Shown here one piece after another: positions 46,674 to 55,922 of a stretch of 64,000 nucleotides of DNA. Position 1 is the stretch's first letter. Each line of letters begins with the position of its first letter. The notes under the pieces are model-generated. The model saw only the letters and a list, made by a program, of their open reading frames with translations. It searched no databases and was not told the DNA's origin. This DNA is from an uncultured Paracoccaceae bacterium. Lineage in GTDB: Bacteria > Pseudomonadota > Alphaproteobacteria > Rhodobacterales > Rhodobacteraceae. The position numbers and the translations under genes are program-made. The stretch lies in assembly GCA_947489705.1 (NCBI GenBank), contig CANLEQ010000009.1, positions 79,996-143,995 on the forward strand, in the 5' to 3' direction.

Positions 46674-48596
46674 TCACTGGCCCGTCGCGGCATCCTTTGC
46701 GCGTTCCAGCAAGGTTTCCAGCTCGCCCACGCGCAGCGGCTTGCCCGCGAGGGGGGCGCCGCGGAACACGTCCGGCAGCTGATCGCGGGAATAGCCGGAA
46801 AGGACCACGAAGGGGATCCCGGTCCGGATGAGTTCGCGGGCGATCGGTTCCGAGGTTTCCCGGCCGAGATTGACGTCGATCACGGCGGTCTCGCACGTGC
46901 TCCGCTCCAGCAGGAAGAGGGCGTCGTCGACGCTTCCCGCAGGCCCGAGCACGGAAAAACCGGCGGCCGTCAGCAATGCCGCGATGTCGGAGGCCATGAG
47001 CGGGTCGTCCTCCACCACGAGGACGGACCGCCTGCGCGGCGCTCCCACGGGCGTGATCTCGGGCAATCTACGGACCCCCGCACCGCCGCGTGTCACGCTG
47101 GCGAGAAGGTTCCCGCCGGGGCAGCTCAGGCGCCAGACCAGGCCCGCGGGTTCGTAGTCGACCTGCACCGTGCCGTTGGTGGCGAGTTCCACCATCCGGG
47201 TGGTGACGGTCGAGCCGAAGCCGCTCCGGGTCGGTGCGACGACGGTCGGACCGCCGCGCTCCACCCACGACATCGCGAATGGCGCCTCGGGATCTTCCGG
47301 CGGATCGATCGACCAGCGGATGATCACCTGTCCCGCATCGTTCGAGAGTGCGCCGTACTTGGAGGCGTTGGTGGCGAGTTCGTGGATCGCCATCCCGAGC
47401 GTCTGGACCAGGTCGGGGGCCACCGAGACCGAGGGGCCGGAAATCTCGATCCGCGCGCCGATCAGGTGGGAGAAATGCGCGATCTGCGACTCGACAAGAT
47501 CGGCGACGGGAACCGCCTTCCAGGAACTGCGGACCAGCAGGTCCTGCGCCGCCGAGAGGCCCTGCACCCGCTCCGCGAACCGCTCGAGAAAGTCGTCGAG
47601 GCCGGACGAGGCCGTCTGCCGCGCGATGGCCTGCACGAGGCCGAGAAGGTTCTTGGCGCGATGGTTGAGCTCGCGCAAGAGCAGCTGAACCTGCTCCTCG
47701 TGGCGCTTGCGCGCGGAGATGTCCTTGAAGAGCACGGCGATGCGATGGCTCTCGGGGGCATCGATCCGGTACGCGTGGACGTCGAACCAGCGGCCGAGCG
47801 CATCGGATCGCTGCTCGAGCCGGATCGGCTCGCCCGTCTTGGCGACATGACCGTAGATCTCGTACCAATGCTCCTCGAGATCGGGTGTCTCCTTGCGCAG
47901 CCAGCGCTTGAGTACCGAGCGCGGCAAGCCGGTCTGCTCATAGAAGGCCGGATTTGCCTCGAGGATCCGGTAATCGGCATGCCCGCTGGCCGGATCGAAG
48001 CGGAACTCGTTCACGCAGAACCCTTCGTCGATGGCCTCGATCAGCGTCCGGTAACGCCCCTCGCTTGCACGCAGACGGCGTCGCGCATCTGCACTCGCGC
48101 GCTGTACGAGCAGGTGCTGCGTGGTCTCCACCGCCATGGTGAAGGCGCCGCCGACAGAGCCGTCCGCCAGCGGAATGGGCCCGAAACTGTGGTCGAAGCG
48201 CCTCTCCTGGCATTGCGCGTCCCGCAGGAGCGGCAGCGTATGGTCCGCGACCTCCACCGATCCCTCGCCGCGCATCACCCGCGCGAAGAGCGGCGCGATA
48301 TCGGCCCATATCTCGGGCAGGATCTGCCGCGCGGGCTGCCCGAGCGCGCGGGGATGCCGGTCGCCGATGAGGGTCCGCCATCTGTCGTTGTAGAGCAGGA
48401 CCAGATCGGGCCCCCAGTAGATCGCGATCGTCGAGGCGTTGCCGAGCATGATGTCGACCGACACCTTCAGGGCCTCGGGCCAGTCGCCGATCGGGCCCAG
48501 CGGCGTCGCGGACCAATCGTGCCGACGGATGTAGGACGCCATTTCCCCGTCGCCGCGTGGCCAGTCACCCGGACGGGTCTCGTCGGCGATCGTCAT
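46674..48596 (-). CDS. Hybrid HWE-family sensor histidine kinase with PAS domains and C-terminal receiver
   Basis: Soluble two-component sensor, 640 residues. No transmembrane segment is visible, so it probably senses a cytoplasmic cue. Two PAS-like domains lie at about 40-170 and 185-305 (DRWRTLIGDRHPRALGQPA; WFDVHAYRIDAPESHRIAVL). An HWE/HisKA_2 dimerisation domain carries the phospho-acceptor His in LRELNHRAKNLLGLVQAIAR near 315. The HWE ATPase domain has HELATNASKYGALS near 405 and WVERGGP near 455, the W-x-E motif that names the family. The receiver domain (520-640) has VVEDDPL, the phospho-acceptor Asp in AVIDVNLGRE near 568, LSGYS and GKPLR. No DNA-binding partner is encoded next to it. 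HWE kinases often feed the alphaproteobacterial general stress response. Confidence 0.9.
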   Translation of the reverse strand: MTIADETRPGDWPRGDGEMASYIRRHDWSATPLGPIGDWPEALKVSVDIMLGNASTIAIYWGPDLVLLYNDRWRTLIGDRHPRALGQPARQILPEIWADIAPLFARVMRGEGSVEVADHTLPLLRDAQCQERRFDHSFGPIPLADGSVGGAFTMAVETTQHLLVQRASADARRRLRASEGRYRTLIEAIDEGFCVNEFRFDPASGHADYRILEANPAFYEQTGLPRSVLKRWLRKETPDLEEHWYEIYGHVAKTGEPIRLEQRSDALGRWFDVHAYRIDAPESHRIAVLFKDISARKRHEEQVQLLLRELNHRAKNLLGLVQAIARQTASSGLDDFLERFAERVQGLSAAQDLLVRSSWKAVPVADLVESQIAHFSHLIGARIEISGPSVSVAPDLVQTLGMAIHELATNASKYGALSNDAGQVIIRWSIDPPEDPEAPFAMSWVERGGPTVVAPTRSGFGSTVTTRMVELATNGTVQVDYEPAGLVWRLSCPGGNLLASVTRGGAGVRRLPEITPVGAPRRRSVLVVEDDPLMASDIAALLTAAGFSVLGPAGSVDDALFLLERSTCETAVIDVNLGRETSEPIARELIRTGIPFVVLSGYSRDQLPDVFRGAPLAGKPLRVGELETLLERAKDAATGQ

Positions 48597-48813
48597 CTCT
48601 TTGTCGTCACCACGTCATTCCGCAAATCGCCGGATCCGCGCTCCGTTTCGAAAGTGTCCACCAATTTGAGGAAGCAGGCGTTCACACTCGGTAACGAGAG
48701 CGTACGGCGGGGGCGGAGATCCCGAGAAATCCATCTTCGCCCGTGTTCGCTCTTTCTGTCAAACGCCTTCGACATCTTGAACCTGCACCGCGGCGCCAGG
48801 GCCAGATCCTCCG

Positions 48814-49215
48814 TCAGCATCGGGGCTTCGGCATGCGCGCGAGGTCCGTGAGGATCGGACAATTCGGCCTGTGATCCCCCGAGCAGGCCTCGACCAGCTC
48901 GCCCAGCGTGCGGCGCATCTCGGCAAGTTCGTCGATCTTGCGATCGATCTCCCGCAAGTGGTCGCGGGCAATGCGCTTCACGTCGGCGCTCGCGCGGCCC
49001 TCGTCCTCGTAGAGGGCGAGCAGACCGCGGCATTCCTCGATGGAAAACCCGAGCGAGCGGGCACGCCCCAGGAAGTTCAGCTTGTGCAGATCGCTCTCGC
49101 GGAAACGGCGATACCCGTTCGGCCCGCGCGGGGGGCGGACGAGGCCGATATCCTCGTAATAGCGGATCGTCTTCGCGGGCAGTCCCGAAAGGGTCGCGAC
49201 ATCGCCGATATTCAT
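48814..49215 (-). CDS. cueR: Copper-responsive MerR-family regulator CueR/HmrR
   Basis: Cu(I)-sensing activator, 133 residues. MerR helix-turn-helix [20 protein letters not shown], then [19 protein letters not shown] long dimerisation helix follows, then the metal loop CSGDHRPNC (two Cys eight positions apart, as C112 and C120 of CueR) with PILTDLA after it. ATG overlaps the copA stop by 4 bp, so the sensor is made with the exporter it controls. The 217-bp gap to the HWE kinase start (48597-48813) shows nothing definite. Confidence 0.95.
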   Translation of the reverse strand: MNIGDVATLSGLPAKTIRYYEDIGLVRPPRGPNGYRRFRESDLHKLNFLGRARSLGFSIEECRGLLALYEDEGRASADVKRIARDHLREIDRKIDELAEMRRTLGELVEACSGDHRPNCPILTDLARMPKPRC

Positions 49216-51533
49216 GCGGCACCTTCCTGTTCGACGCGACGCATGGCGGGCGCGCCCGAGGTCCGGTGGGCCGCGGCGGCCTCCATCTGCGGCTGCAGGC
49301 GCCTGAGGCGCAAGGCATTGCTCAGCACGAAGACCGAGGAAAGCGCCATGGCACCAGCCGCCAGCACCGGCGACAGCATCACGCCGAATGCCGGATAGAG
49401 CAGGCCGGCCGCGACCGGGATCAGCGCGGTGTTGTAGCCGAAGGCCCAGAACAGGTTCTGCCGGATGTTGCGCATCGTGCTCCGCGAAACCTCGCAGGCA
49501 TTCACCACCCCGCGCAGATCCCCGGACATCAGCACGACGTCGGCGGCCTCGATCGCCACGTCGGTTCCCGTGCCGATGGCGATGCCGACATCCGCATGTG
49601 CAAGGGCAGGGGCGTCGTTGATCCCGTCGCCGACGAATGCGATCCCGCCAGCGCCGGTCCGCAGATCGTCGAGCGCGGCGACCTTGCCGTCCGGCAGCAC
49701 GTCGGCCACCACGATGTCGATGCCGACCTGCCTGGCGATCGCCTCGGCGGTCTCGCGCTTGTCGCCGGTGACCATCGCGACCTCGAGGCCGAGCTCGTGC
49801 AGCGCGGCGATCGCGGCGCGACTGCCGGGCTTCACCGGGTCCGAAACCGCCAGGAGCGCCGCCGCCCTGCCGTCGACCGCGGCGAAGAGCGCGGTGCGCC
49901 CGGAGCGCGCGAAGGCGGCTTCGGCCGGTGCGAAGGCCGAGATGTCGATCCTCTCGCGCCGCATCAGGCGGTCTGCGCCCACCCGCACCTCGCGCCCCGC
50001 CACGCGGGCCGTCACGCCGTAGCCGGGATCCGAGGCGAAGGCCTCCACCTCGGGCAGGCGCGCGTTTTCTGCTCGCGCGGCGCGGACGACGGCTTCGGCG
50101 ATCGGATGCTCCGACCGCGCCTCGACCGCGGCGACGAGCGCCAGCACCTCCGACGGGTCCATCCCCTCGGCGGGAACGAGATCGGTGAGCTCGGGCCGTC
50201 CCTCGGTCACGGTTCCGGTCTTGTCGAGCGCGACGGTCGCGACGCCCGACAGCGACTGCAGCGCGTCGCCCTTGCGAAAGAGCACGCCCATCTCGGCCGC
50301 GCGTCCGGTGCCGACCATGATCGAGGTCGGCGTGGCCAGCCCCATGGCGCAGGGGCATGCGACGATGAGGACGGAAACCCCCGCCACGAGCGCATGGCCG
50401 AGCGCCGGGGCCGGGCCGAGGATCAGCCAGGCAAGTGTTGTGAGCAGGGCGGCGCCCATCACCGCGGGCACGAACCAGAGCGTGATGCGGTCGACGAGGC
50501 CCTGGATTGGCAACTTGGCGCCCTGCGCCTCTTCGACCGCGCGGATGATCTGCGCGAGCGTGGTGTCGGACCCGACCCGCGTCGCCCGCAGGCGGAACCC
50601 GCCCGCGCCGTTGACCGTCCCCCCGGTGACGGGGTCGCCCGGCGATTTCGCCACCGGCACCGGCTCGCCGGTGATCATGCTCTCGTCGACATGGCCGGTC
50701 CCGTCGATCACCTCGCCGTCGACGGCGATCCGCTCGCCCGGGCGCACGATCAGGACGTCGCCCACCGCGATCTCCTCGATGGCGAGCTCGACCGGAGCAC
50801 CGTCCCTCACGGCGCGCGCGGTCCTCGGCTGCAGGCCGACGAGGCTGCGGATGGCGGCACCGGTGCGGCCCTTGGCACGGGCCTCCATCCAGCGGCCGAG
50901 CAGGATCAGCACGACGATCGCCGCCGCGGCCTCGTAATAGACGGCGCGCGTGCCCTCCGGCAGCCAGCCGGGCGCGAATGTCGCGACGACGGAAAAAAGC
51001 CAGGCCGCTGCCGTGCCGAGGGCCACGAGCGCGTTCATGTCGGGTGCGCCGCGCAGGAGGGCGGGCACGCCCCTGGCATAGAAGCCGGCGCCCGGACCCA
51101 CGAGGATTGCCGTGGTCAGGATGCATTGCAGGACCCAGCTCGCCTGATGGCCGAGGGTCTGGCCGATCAGGGTATGGAACGCGGGGATCGCATGACCGCC
51201 CATCTCGACGAGAAGGACCGGCAGCGCGAGCGCCGCCGCCACGCAGGTGTCCCGGCGGAGCCGGCGCGCCTCCTCGTCCTTGCGCGCGGCATTGTCCCGC
51301 GCCGCGGCGTCGCCCGCGATCCGCGCGGGATAGCCTGCATCCGACGCGGCGGAGGCGAGCGCTTCGGGGCCGGTCGCGCCGTCGAGATAGCTGACGGTCG
51401 CCCTCTCGGAGGCGAGGTTGACCGACACCTCCGCCACTCCCGGCACCGCGGCGAGCGCCCTCTCGACGCGACCGACGCACGAGGCGCAGGACATGCCCCC
51501 GACCAACAAAGAGATCTCACGCGTAGCGTTCAT
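49212..51533 (-). CDS. copA: Copper-exporting P1B-type ATPase CopA
   Basis: Inner-membrane Cu(I) efflux pump, 773 residues. One N-terminal heavy-metal domain with MSCASC (14-19), eight helices, [13 protein letters not shown] phosphatase loop near 290, the copper channel CPC in [15 protein letters not shown] near 395, phosphorylation site DKTGTVTEG near 437, HPIAEAV nucleotide-site His-Pro near 475, [10 protein letters not shown] hinge near 650, and the family's YN ([13 protein letters not shown]) and MxxSS ([15 protein letters not shown]) membrane motifs. GGGAGAGGTTCCAG precedes the ATG, 31 bp downstream of a CueR-type promoter. It forms an operon with cueR. Confidence 0.97.
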   Translation of the reverse strand: MNATREISLLVGGMSCASCVGRVERALAAVPGVAEVSVNLASERATVSYLDGATGPEALASAASDAGYPARIAGDAAARDNAARKDEEARRLRRDTCVAAALALPVLLVEMGGHAIPAFHTLIGQTLGHQASWVLQCILTTAILVGPGAGFYARGVPALLRGAPDMNALVALGTAAAWLFSVVATFAPGWLPEGTRAVYYEAAAAIVVLILLGRWMEARAKGRTGAAIRSLVGLQPRTARAVRDGAPVELAIEEIAVGDVLIVRPGERIAVDGEVIDGTGHVDESMITGEPVPVAKSPGDPVTGGTVNGAGGFRLRATRVGSDTTLAQIIRAVEEAQGAKLPIQGLVDRITLWFVPAVMGAALLTTLAWLILGPAPALGHALVAGVSVLIVACPCAMGLATPTSIMVGTGRAAEMGVLFRKGDALQSLSGVATVALDKTGTVTEGRPELTDLVPAEGMDPSEVLALVAAVEARSEHPIAEAVVRAARAENARLPEVEAFASDPGYGVTARVAGREVRVGADRLMRRERIDISAFAPAEAAFARSGRTALFAAVDGRAAALLAVSDPVKPGSRAAIAALHELGLEVAMVTGDKRETAEAIARQVGIDIVVADVLPDGKVAALDDLRTGAGGIAFVGDGINDAPALAHADVGIAIGTGTDVAIEAADVVLMSGDLRGVVNACEVSRSTMRNIRQNLFWAFGYNTALIPVAAGLLYPAFGVMLSPVLAAGAMALSSVFVLSNALRLRRLQPQMEAAAAHRTSGAPAMRRVEQEGAA

Positions 51534-51563
51534 CTGGAACCTCTCCCATCCATGGATGTCCCC

Positions 51564-51594
51564 GATATGGGCGTTCCAGCAACTGGAAGGTCAA
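51564..51594 (-). promoter_or_regulatory. CueR-controlled promoter of copA-cueR
   Basis: Minus strand -35 TTGACC (51589-51594), 19-bp spacer, -10 CATATC (51564-51569). The spacer holds the dyad TTCCAG-TTG-CTGGAA (51574-51588). The over-long 19-bp spacer with a centred dyad is the MerR-family activator design, and CTTCCAG/CTGGAA is the known CueR half-site type. Confidence 0.85.
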
Positions 51595-51688
51595 GCGTCC
51601 GGCATGGATTCATCGCCCCGGACGGTCCGCAGGGCGCCGCCGGCGCGCAACGCGGCGGCCCCGCGACGCATCCGGCAGCCGCCGAGCC

Positions 51689-52930
51689 CTATTCCCTGTC
51701 GAGCGCCTCCACCGTGCTGCTGGCGGTCAGGCCGTGAATGACCGTCGAGGCGAAGATCGTGAAGGCAACGACGGCCCAGAGCGGGCCCTCGTCGATGAAT
51801 TCGACATGGGTCGAGGCATAGCCGAGATAATAGAGCGACCCGATCCCGCGCACGCCGTATGTCGAGACCAGTGCGCGCTCCCTGAGATCGAGCCGGGTGC
51901 CGAACAGACCGATCATCCCCGCGAGCGGCCGGATCACCAGGATCAGCCCGAAGCCGATGATCGTGTGGGCCCAGGTGAGATGCGGCCAGAGCGACGGCAT
52001 GACACTGCCCAGAAGCACCAGGAGGATCGCCGTGATCGCGTGCTCGATCGAATTCGCGAAGGTGTGCAGCCGCTGGTGGAAGGTGCTCTCCGCCTCCGCC
52101 CGGCGGCACACCGCGCCCGCGACGAAGGCGGCGATGAAGCCGTAGCCCTCGGCGAGCTCCACGGCACCGTAGGCGATGAACACCCCGGCCAGTGCCAGAA
52201 CGCCCGGGCCCGATGCGGCGAGCGTGTTCCATGTCGGCACCGCAAAGAGGATCCGTCCCAGCAGCCAGCCGATGACGATCCCGAGCAGCGTGCCCGCCGC
52301 GATGCGATAGAGAACGTCCCAGAGGATCCACTCGCCCAGCCACAGCGCCGGGTCCGCCCCCTGGGCCGCGATATGAAGCGCGAGATAGACGAACGGAAAG
52401 GCCAGCCCGTCGTTCAGCCCGGCCTCGGTGGTGAGCGAGAAACGCACCGGATGCTCGTTTCCCTCGAGCGGCGGCCCGACCTGGAGATCGCCGGCCAGCA
52501 CCGGATCGGTCGGGGCCAGCACGGCGCCGAGCAGGACCGCCCCCCCGACCGTCATCCCCGCAACGCCCCAGCCGAGCAACGCCACCGCGGCGATGCTGAG
52601 CGGCATGGTCACGACAAGCAACCCGACCGTCGGTCGCCACAGATGCCAGCCCCCCAGATCGTCGATCCGCAATCCCGTGGCGAAGAGCACGACGATCACG
52701 ACCATCTCCGCCGCGATCTCCCAGATGCCGGGATTCTCGGTCGGATCGATCACCGCGACCACTTCGGGGAAAAGCAGCGATCCCGCCATGCCGAACGCCA
52801 TGAGCAGCGCCGTCGCCGCCGGCGGCCGGGCGACGAAGATGCGCGGAAGCCAATAGGACAGAAGCAGGCTGCCCCCCAGGACGAGCAGCAGGATATGGTA
52901 GGGGTCCAGACCGAAGCGGGCGTCTTCCAT
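51689..52930 (-). CDS. CPA1 family Na+(K+)/H+ antiporter (NhaP-like)
   Basis: Membrane cation/proton exchanger, 413 residues, about 12-13 helices. Key motifs: VLFATGLRIDDLG near 80, GAVLAPTDPVLAGDLQVGPP near 135 and TTEAGLNDGLAFPFVYLAL near 165 with the Asn-Asp pair of CPA1 transporters. A late STYGVRGIGSLYYLGYA segment carries the conserved Arg of helix 11. The C-terminal tail is short, with no regulatory domain, unlike many NhaP proteins. A role in pH or salt balance is expected. Transcribed alone, leftward; upstream 52931-53163 contains no site I can name. Confidence 0.9.
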   Translation of the reverse strand: MEDARFGLDPYHILLLVLGGSLLLSYWLPRIFVARPPAATALLMAFGMAGSLLFPEVVAVIDPTENPGIWEIAAEMVVIVVLFATGLRIDDLGGWHLWRPTVGLLVVTMPLSIAAVALLGWGVAGMTVGGAVLLGAVLAPTDPVLAGDLQVGPPLEGNEHPVRFSLTTEAGLNDGLAFPFVYLALHIAAQGADPALWLGEWILWDVLYRIAAGTLLGIVIGWLLGRILFAVPTWNTLAASGPGVLALAGVFIAYGAVELAEGYGFIAAFVAGAVCRRAEAESTFHQRLHTFANSIEHAITAILLVLLGSVMPSLWPHLTWAHTIIGFGLILVIRPLAGMIGLFGTRLDLRERALVSTYGVRGIGSLYYLGYASTHVEFIDEGPLWAVVAFTIFASTVIHGLTASSTVEALDRE

Positions 52931-53163
52931 CAGGCCGGGCTCTCCGTCGAAAAACGCGCGGTCCGCGCAGGACCGGCTTCCGTGTCATACATACGCCCCT
53001 TCCACGGGGGGTCCAGCGCCGAACCCGGACCGCACACGGAAATGTCCGCAAGCCTGCGCGTACTTGTCCCCCGCGCATTGCGGCCATGCGTCCGGGGCCA
53101 TGCCAATCGCCGCGCAGATATCCCATATGAAGGTCACGATTAGGACAGTTCGCGATCGGAAAG

Positions 53164-53649
53164 ATGCCTGCCGACATATCCCCCTCGATGCCCCTGCCGC
53201 TGGACGGAACGCTGCGCGACTGGCGCGCGATCCTCGCCGGGCATTACCTGCGCCTGAGTCCGTTTTCGAGACGGCGCCGCTTTCTCGGCGCCGCCGGTGA
53301 CAGGGGCCTGCGAAGCCTCGCCGAGACCTCGGCGCCGGATGCGGTGATCGGGATCAAGGTCGACGGCGAGGTGCGCGGTGTCCTCGAGATCTTCGACGGA
53401 CGAGACGGCCACGCCGAGATCGGCATTTCCGTCGAGGATGCCTATCAGGGTCGCGGTTACGGGCGGCAGCTCTTCGAGGCGGGCCTGGCCCATGCAAGCC
53501 GCATGGGGATCGCGACGGCCGATCTTTTCTTCGCCCGCGACAATGCCGGCATCCGCCATATGGTGCAGGAGGCCGGCGGCGAAATCCGGGTCACCGACGG
53601 CGAATGCGAGGCGCATGTACGGCTCGCGGATTGCGCCGCCGGCTCCTGA
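53164..53649 (+). CDS. GNAT family N-acetyltransferase
   Basis: Acetyl-CoA-dependent acyltransferase, 161 residues. An N-terminal RDWRAILAGHYLRLSPFSRR segment resembles acetyltransferases found next to signalling or metabolic genes in this group. Motif A with the acetyl-CoA loop is ISVEDAYQGRGYGRQLFEAG near 95, and motif B FARDNAGIRHMVQEAGGEI is near 125. The acceptor is unknown. It stands alone between the antiporter and the amine-oxidase operon. Confidence 0.85.
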   Translation: MPADISPSMPLPLDGTLRDWRAILAGHYLRLSPFSRRRRFLGAAGDRGLRSLAETSAPDAVIGIKVDGEVRGVLEIFDGRDGHAEIGISVEDAYQGRGYGRQLFEAGLAHASRMGIATADLFFARDNAGIRHMVQEAGGEIRVTDGECEAHVRLADCAAGS

Positions 53650-53865
53650 TCGGCTCGGTCCACCGTCACCGACATCAACGCGCCCCGTATTTCCCCGGGC
53701 CGCGGAAATCCCGCACATCTTTTAGGCGCGCGGGCCGTTGACATTCGCGTGACAGGAGAAGCTTCTGGAACCAGGTGGACGCGCGATCGTCCGCGGCATT
53801 GGGTGACGCAGGGCGCGCGCCGCGGGGCGGCCGCGCCGACAGTCCGAACGAAGCGAGGAACGAAT

Positions 53866-55440
53866 ATGAGCGGATTAACGCGGCGAGGGCTGCTCGGCAT
53901 GATCGGGACGGCGGCCGGCAGCGCCGTCATGTATCAGGCGATGACGGCCATGGGGCATGCGCAGGAATCCCATTACCAGGGGCCGATCGCGCTCGAGGGG
54001 GATCCAGGCGGTGCCAAGGTTCTCGTTCTTGGCGCGGGTCTCGCGGGCATGACCGCGGCACTGGAATTGCGGGCGGCCGGCTACGAGGTCGAGGTTCTCG
54101 AATATCGCGAGAAGGCGGGCGGCCGTTGCTGGACGCTGCGCTCGGGCGATACCTACACCGAACTCGGCGGCGCGACCCAGAACGTCGATTTTGCCGAAGG
54201 CAACTACATCAATCCGGGCCCCTGGCGCATTCCGCACCACCATTACGCGGTGCTCGATTACTGCAAGCGGCTGGATGTCGAGCTCGAGCCCTTCATCCAG
54301 GAGAACCACAACGCCTACCTGCACTCGACCACGGCCTTCGACGGCAAGCCGCAGCGTTACCGTCACATCGCCACCGACCATCGCGGCCATGTTGCCGAAT
54401 TGCTCGCCAAGGCGGCCAATCAGGGCAAGCTCGACGATCTGGTGACCGAAGAGGACAAGGCGGCCCTGATCGAGAGCCTCAGGACCGTCGGCATCCTCGA
54501 CGAGGACAACGCCTACACCGCCAATCTCGACGTCGCCGATTACCGCGGCTTCGACAAGGACCCCGGGGGCGGGGCCAATGCCGCGCCCGAGCCGTCCACG
54601 CCGATCGACATGGAGACGATCCTGCAATCGGGCCTGTGGCGCTGGCTCTCGACGCACGAATCGCTGCACCATCAGGCGCCGATGTTCCAGCCGGTGGGCG
54701 GCATGGACGGCATTGCCCGCGGTTTCGAGCGTCAGGTCGGCGATCTCATCACCTACAATGCCAAGGTCGTGTCGCTGCAGCAGGACGAGAACGGCGTCAC
54801 CGCCACGTGGGAAGACCTCGAGAACGGCGGCACCAACACCTCCACCGCCGATTGGTGCGTCTGCACCATCCCGTTCTCGATCCTCGGCCAGATCGACCAC
54901 AACCTGTCGAGCGATCTCGCCTCGGTGATCGACACGATGTTCTACAACGGCTCCGTGAAATGGGGGCTCGAGTTCAACCGCCGCTTCTGGGAGCAGGACG
55001 AGCATATCTACGGCGGCATCACCTATACCGACATGCCGATCAGCCAGATCAGCTATCCCTCGACCGGCTATTTCTCGGACGGTCCCGCGGTCCTTCTCGG
55101 CGGCTATACCTGGCGCGGGCCGAACTCGTTCGAGTTCAACGCCATGCAGCCCGACGAGCGGATTCAGGTCGCGCTCGATTACGGCGCGCAGATCCACCCG
55201 CAATATCCCGACGAATACAAGGCCGGCGTCACGGTGAGCTGGCACAAGGTGCCGTGGGTGCTCGGATGCTCCGGCGTCTGGCAGGACAAGGAGCGCGACT
55301 ACGAGAAAGCCGTCGCCATCGACCGCCGCGTCGTCTGCGCCGGCGAGCACCTGTCGTATCTTCCCGCCTGGCAAGAGGGCGCGATCCTGTCGTCCCTCGA
55401 CGCCATCTCCCGCCTGCACGAGAAGGTCATCAACGGATGA
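53866..55440 (+). CDS. Tat-exported flavin amine/L-amino-acid oxidase family protein
   Basis: FAD enzyme predicted to oxidise an amine or amino acid in the periplasm, 524 residues. Twin-arginine signal LTRRGLLGMIGTAAGSAVMY. FAD site VLVLGAGLAGMTAALELRAA near 55, EYREKAGGRCWTLR near 82, flavin/substrate region LGGATQNVDFAEG, CTIPFSILGQI near 350, and the C-terminal FAD segment CAGEHLSYLPAWQEGAILSS near 495, whose GEH-S-AW pattern is typical of L-amino-acid oxidases. Preceded by GCGAGGAACGAAT. The stop overlaps the cytochrome c start (ATGA), which in turn overlaps ridA. A dedicated cytochrome suggests it works as a dehydrogenase, as in the nicotine amine oxidase NicA2 with its cytochrome CycN. 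The substrate is unknown. Confidence 0.88.
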   Translation: MSGLTRRGLLGMIGTAAGSAVMYQAMTAMGHAQESHYQGPIALEGDPGGAKVLVLGAGLAGMTAALELRAAGYEVEVLEYREKAGGRCWTLRSGDTYTELGGATQNVDFAEGNYINPGPWRIPHHHYAVLDYCKRLDVELEPFIQENHNAYLHSTTAFDGKPQRYRHIATDHRGHVAELLAKAANQGKLDDLVTEEDKAALIESLRTVGILDEDNAYTANLDVADYRGFDKDPGGGANAAPEPSTPIDMETILQSGLWRWLSTHESLHHQAPMFQPVGGMDGIARGFERQVGDLITYNAKVVSLQQDENGVTATWEDLENGGTNTSTADWCVCTIPFSILGQIDHNLSSDLASVIDTMFYNGSVKWGLEFNRRFWEQDEHIYGGITYTDMPISQISYPSTGYFSDGPAVLLGGYTWRGPNSFEFNAMQPDERIQVALDYGAQIHPQYPDEYKAGVTVSWHKVPWVLGCSGVWQDKERDYEKAVAIDRRVVCAGEHLSYLPAWQEGAILSSLDAISRLHEKVING

Positions 55441-55922
55441 AACTCATGACACAGTTCAAGATCACGGGTCTCGCCCTCGTCCTGTCCGCCGCCGCCACCG
55501 CCGCCTTCGCGCAATCGTCGCAGACCGGCACCCAGGAGGACCGCGCAGACGAAGCGACCGGCGTCGATGTCGACATCTTCGCCGACGATACCATCACCGG
55601 CAGCACCGGCGCCGAGGTCTACGGCAATGTCTGCGCGGGCTGCCACATGCCCGACGGCGAGGGCGCCGTGGGGGCGGGAGCCTATCCCGCGCTCGCCGGC
55701 AATCCCAATCTCGAATTCGCGGAATACCCGATCTACATCGTCGTGCAGGGCCAGCGGGGGATGCCGGGCTTCGGCGACCTGCTGACCGACGAACAGATCG
55801 TCGCGGTGGTCGAATACCTGCAGACGGATCTCAACGATTACGAGCCGAACGCGACGCTCGAGGCGGTCGCTGCCTCGCGCCCGCAGACCGAAGACGAATC
55901 TTCCACGGAGGAGCACGAATGA
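55437..55922 (+). CDS. Periplasmic class I cytochrome c, partner of the amine oxidase
   Basis: Electron carrier, 161 residues. Sec signal (ITGLALVLSAAATAAFAQ), haem site VCAGCHMPDGEG near 67, likely distal Met in GQRGMPGFGDLLTDEQ near 108, then the closing helix QIVAVVEYLQTDL. An acidic C-terminal tail (EDESSTEEHE) could help docking. ATG overlaps the oxidase stop and its own stop overlaps the RidA start, so all three are translated together. Predicted role: take electrons from the FAD of the oxidase and pass them to the respiratory chain. Confidence 0.9.
   Translation: MKLMTQFKITGLALVLSAAATAAFAQSSQTGTQEDRADEATGVDVDIFADDTITGSTGAEVYGNVCAGCHMPDGEGAVGAGAYPALAGNPNLEFAEYPIYIVVQGQRGMPGFGDLLTDEQIVAVVEYLQTDLNDYEPNATLEAVAASRPQTEDESSTEEHE

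Noticed and set aside
43708..46782. 1024-codon plus-strand frame opposite the PQQ dehydrogenase
   Set aside because: Shadow of the quinoprotein gene; runs past it into non-coding sequence and shows no domain.
49266..51737. 823-codon plus-strand frame opposite copA
   Set aside because: Antisense shadow: Arg/His/Asp-rich, no family, while copA shows every P1B ATPase motif.
53738..53766. TTGACA at 53738 as the amine-oxidase operon promoter
   Set aside because: The -35 match is good, but no acceptable -10 hexamer lies 16-18 bp downstream, so I did not call it.
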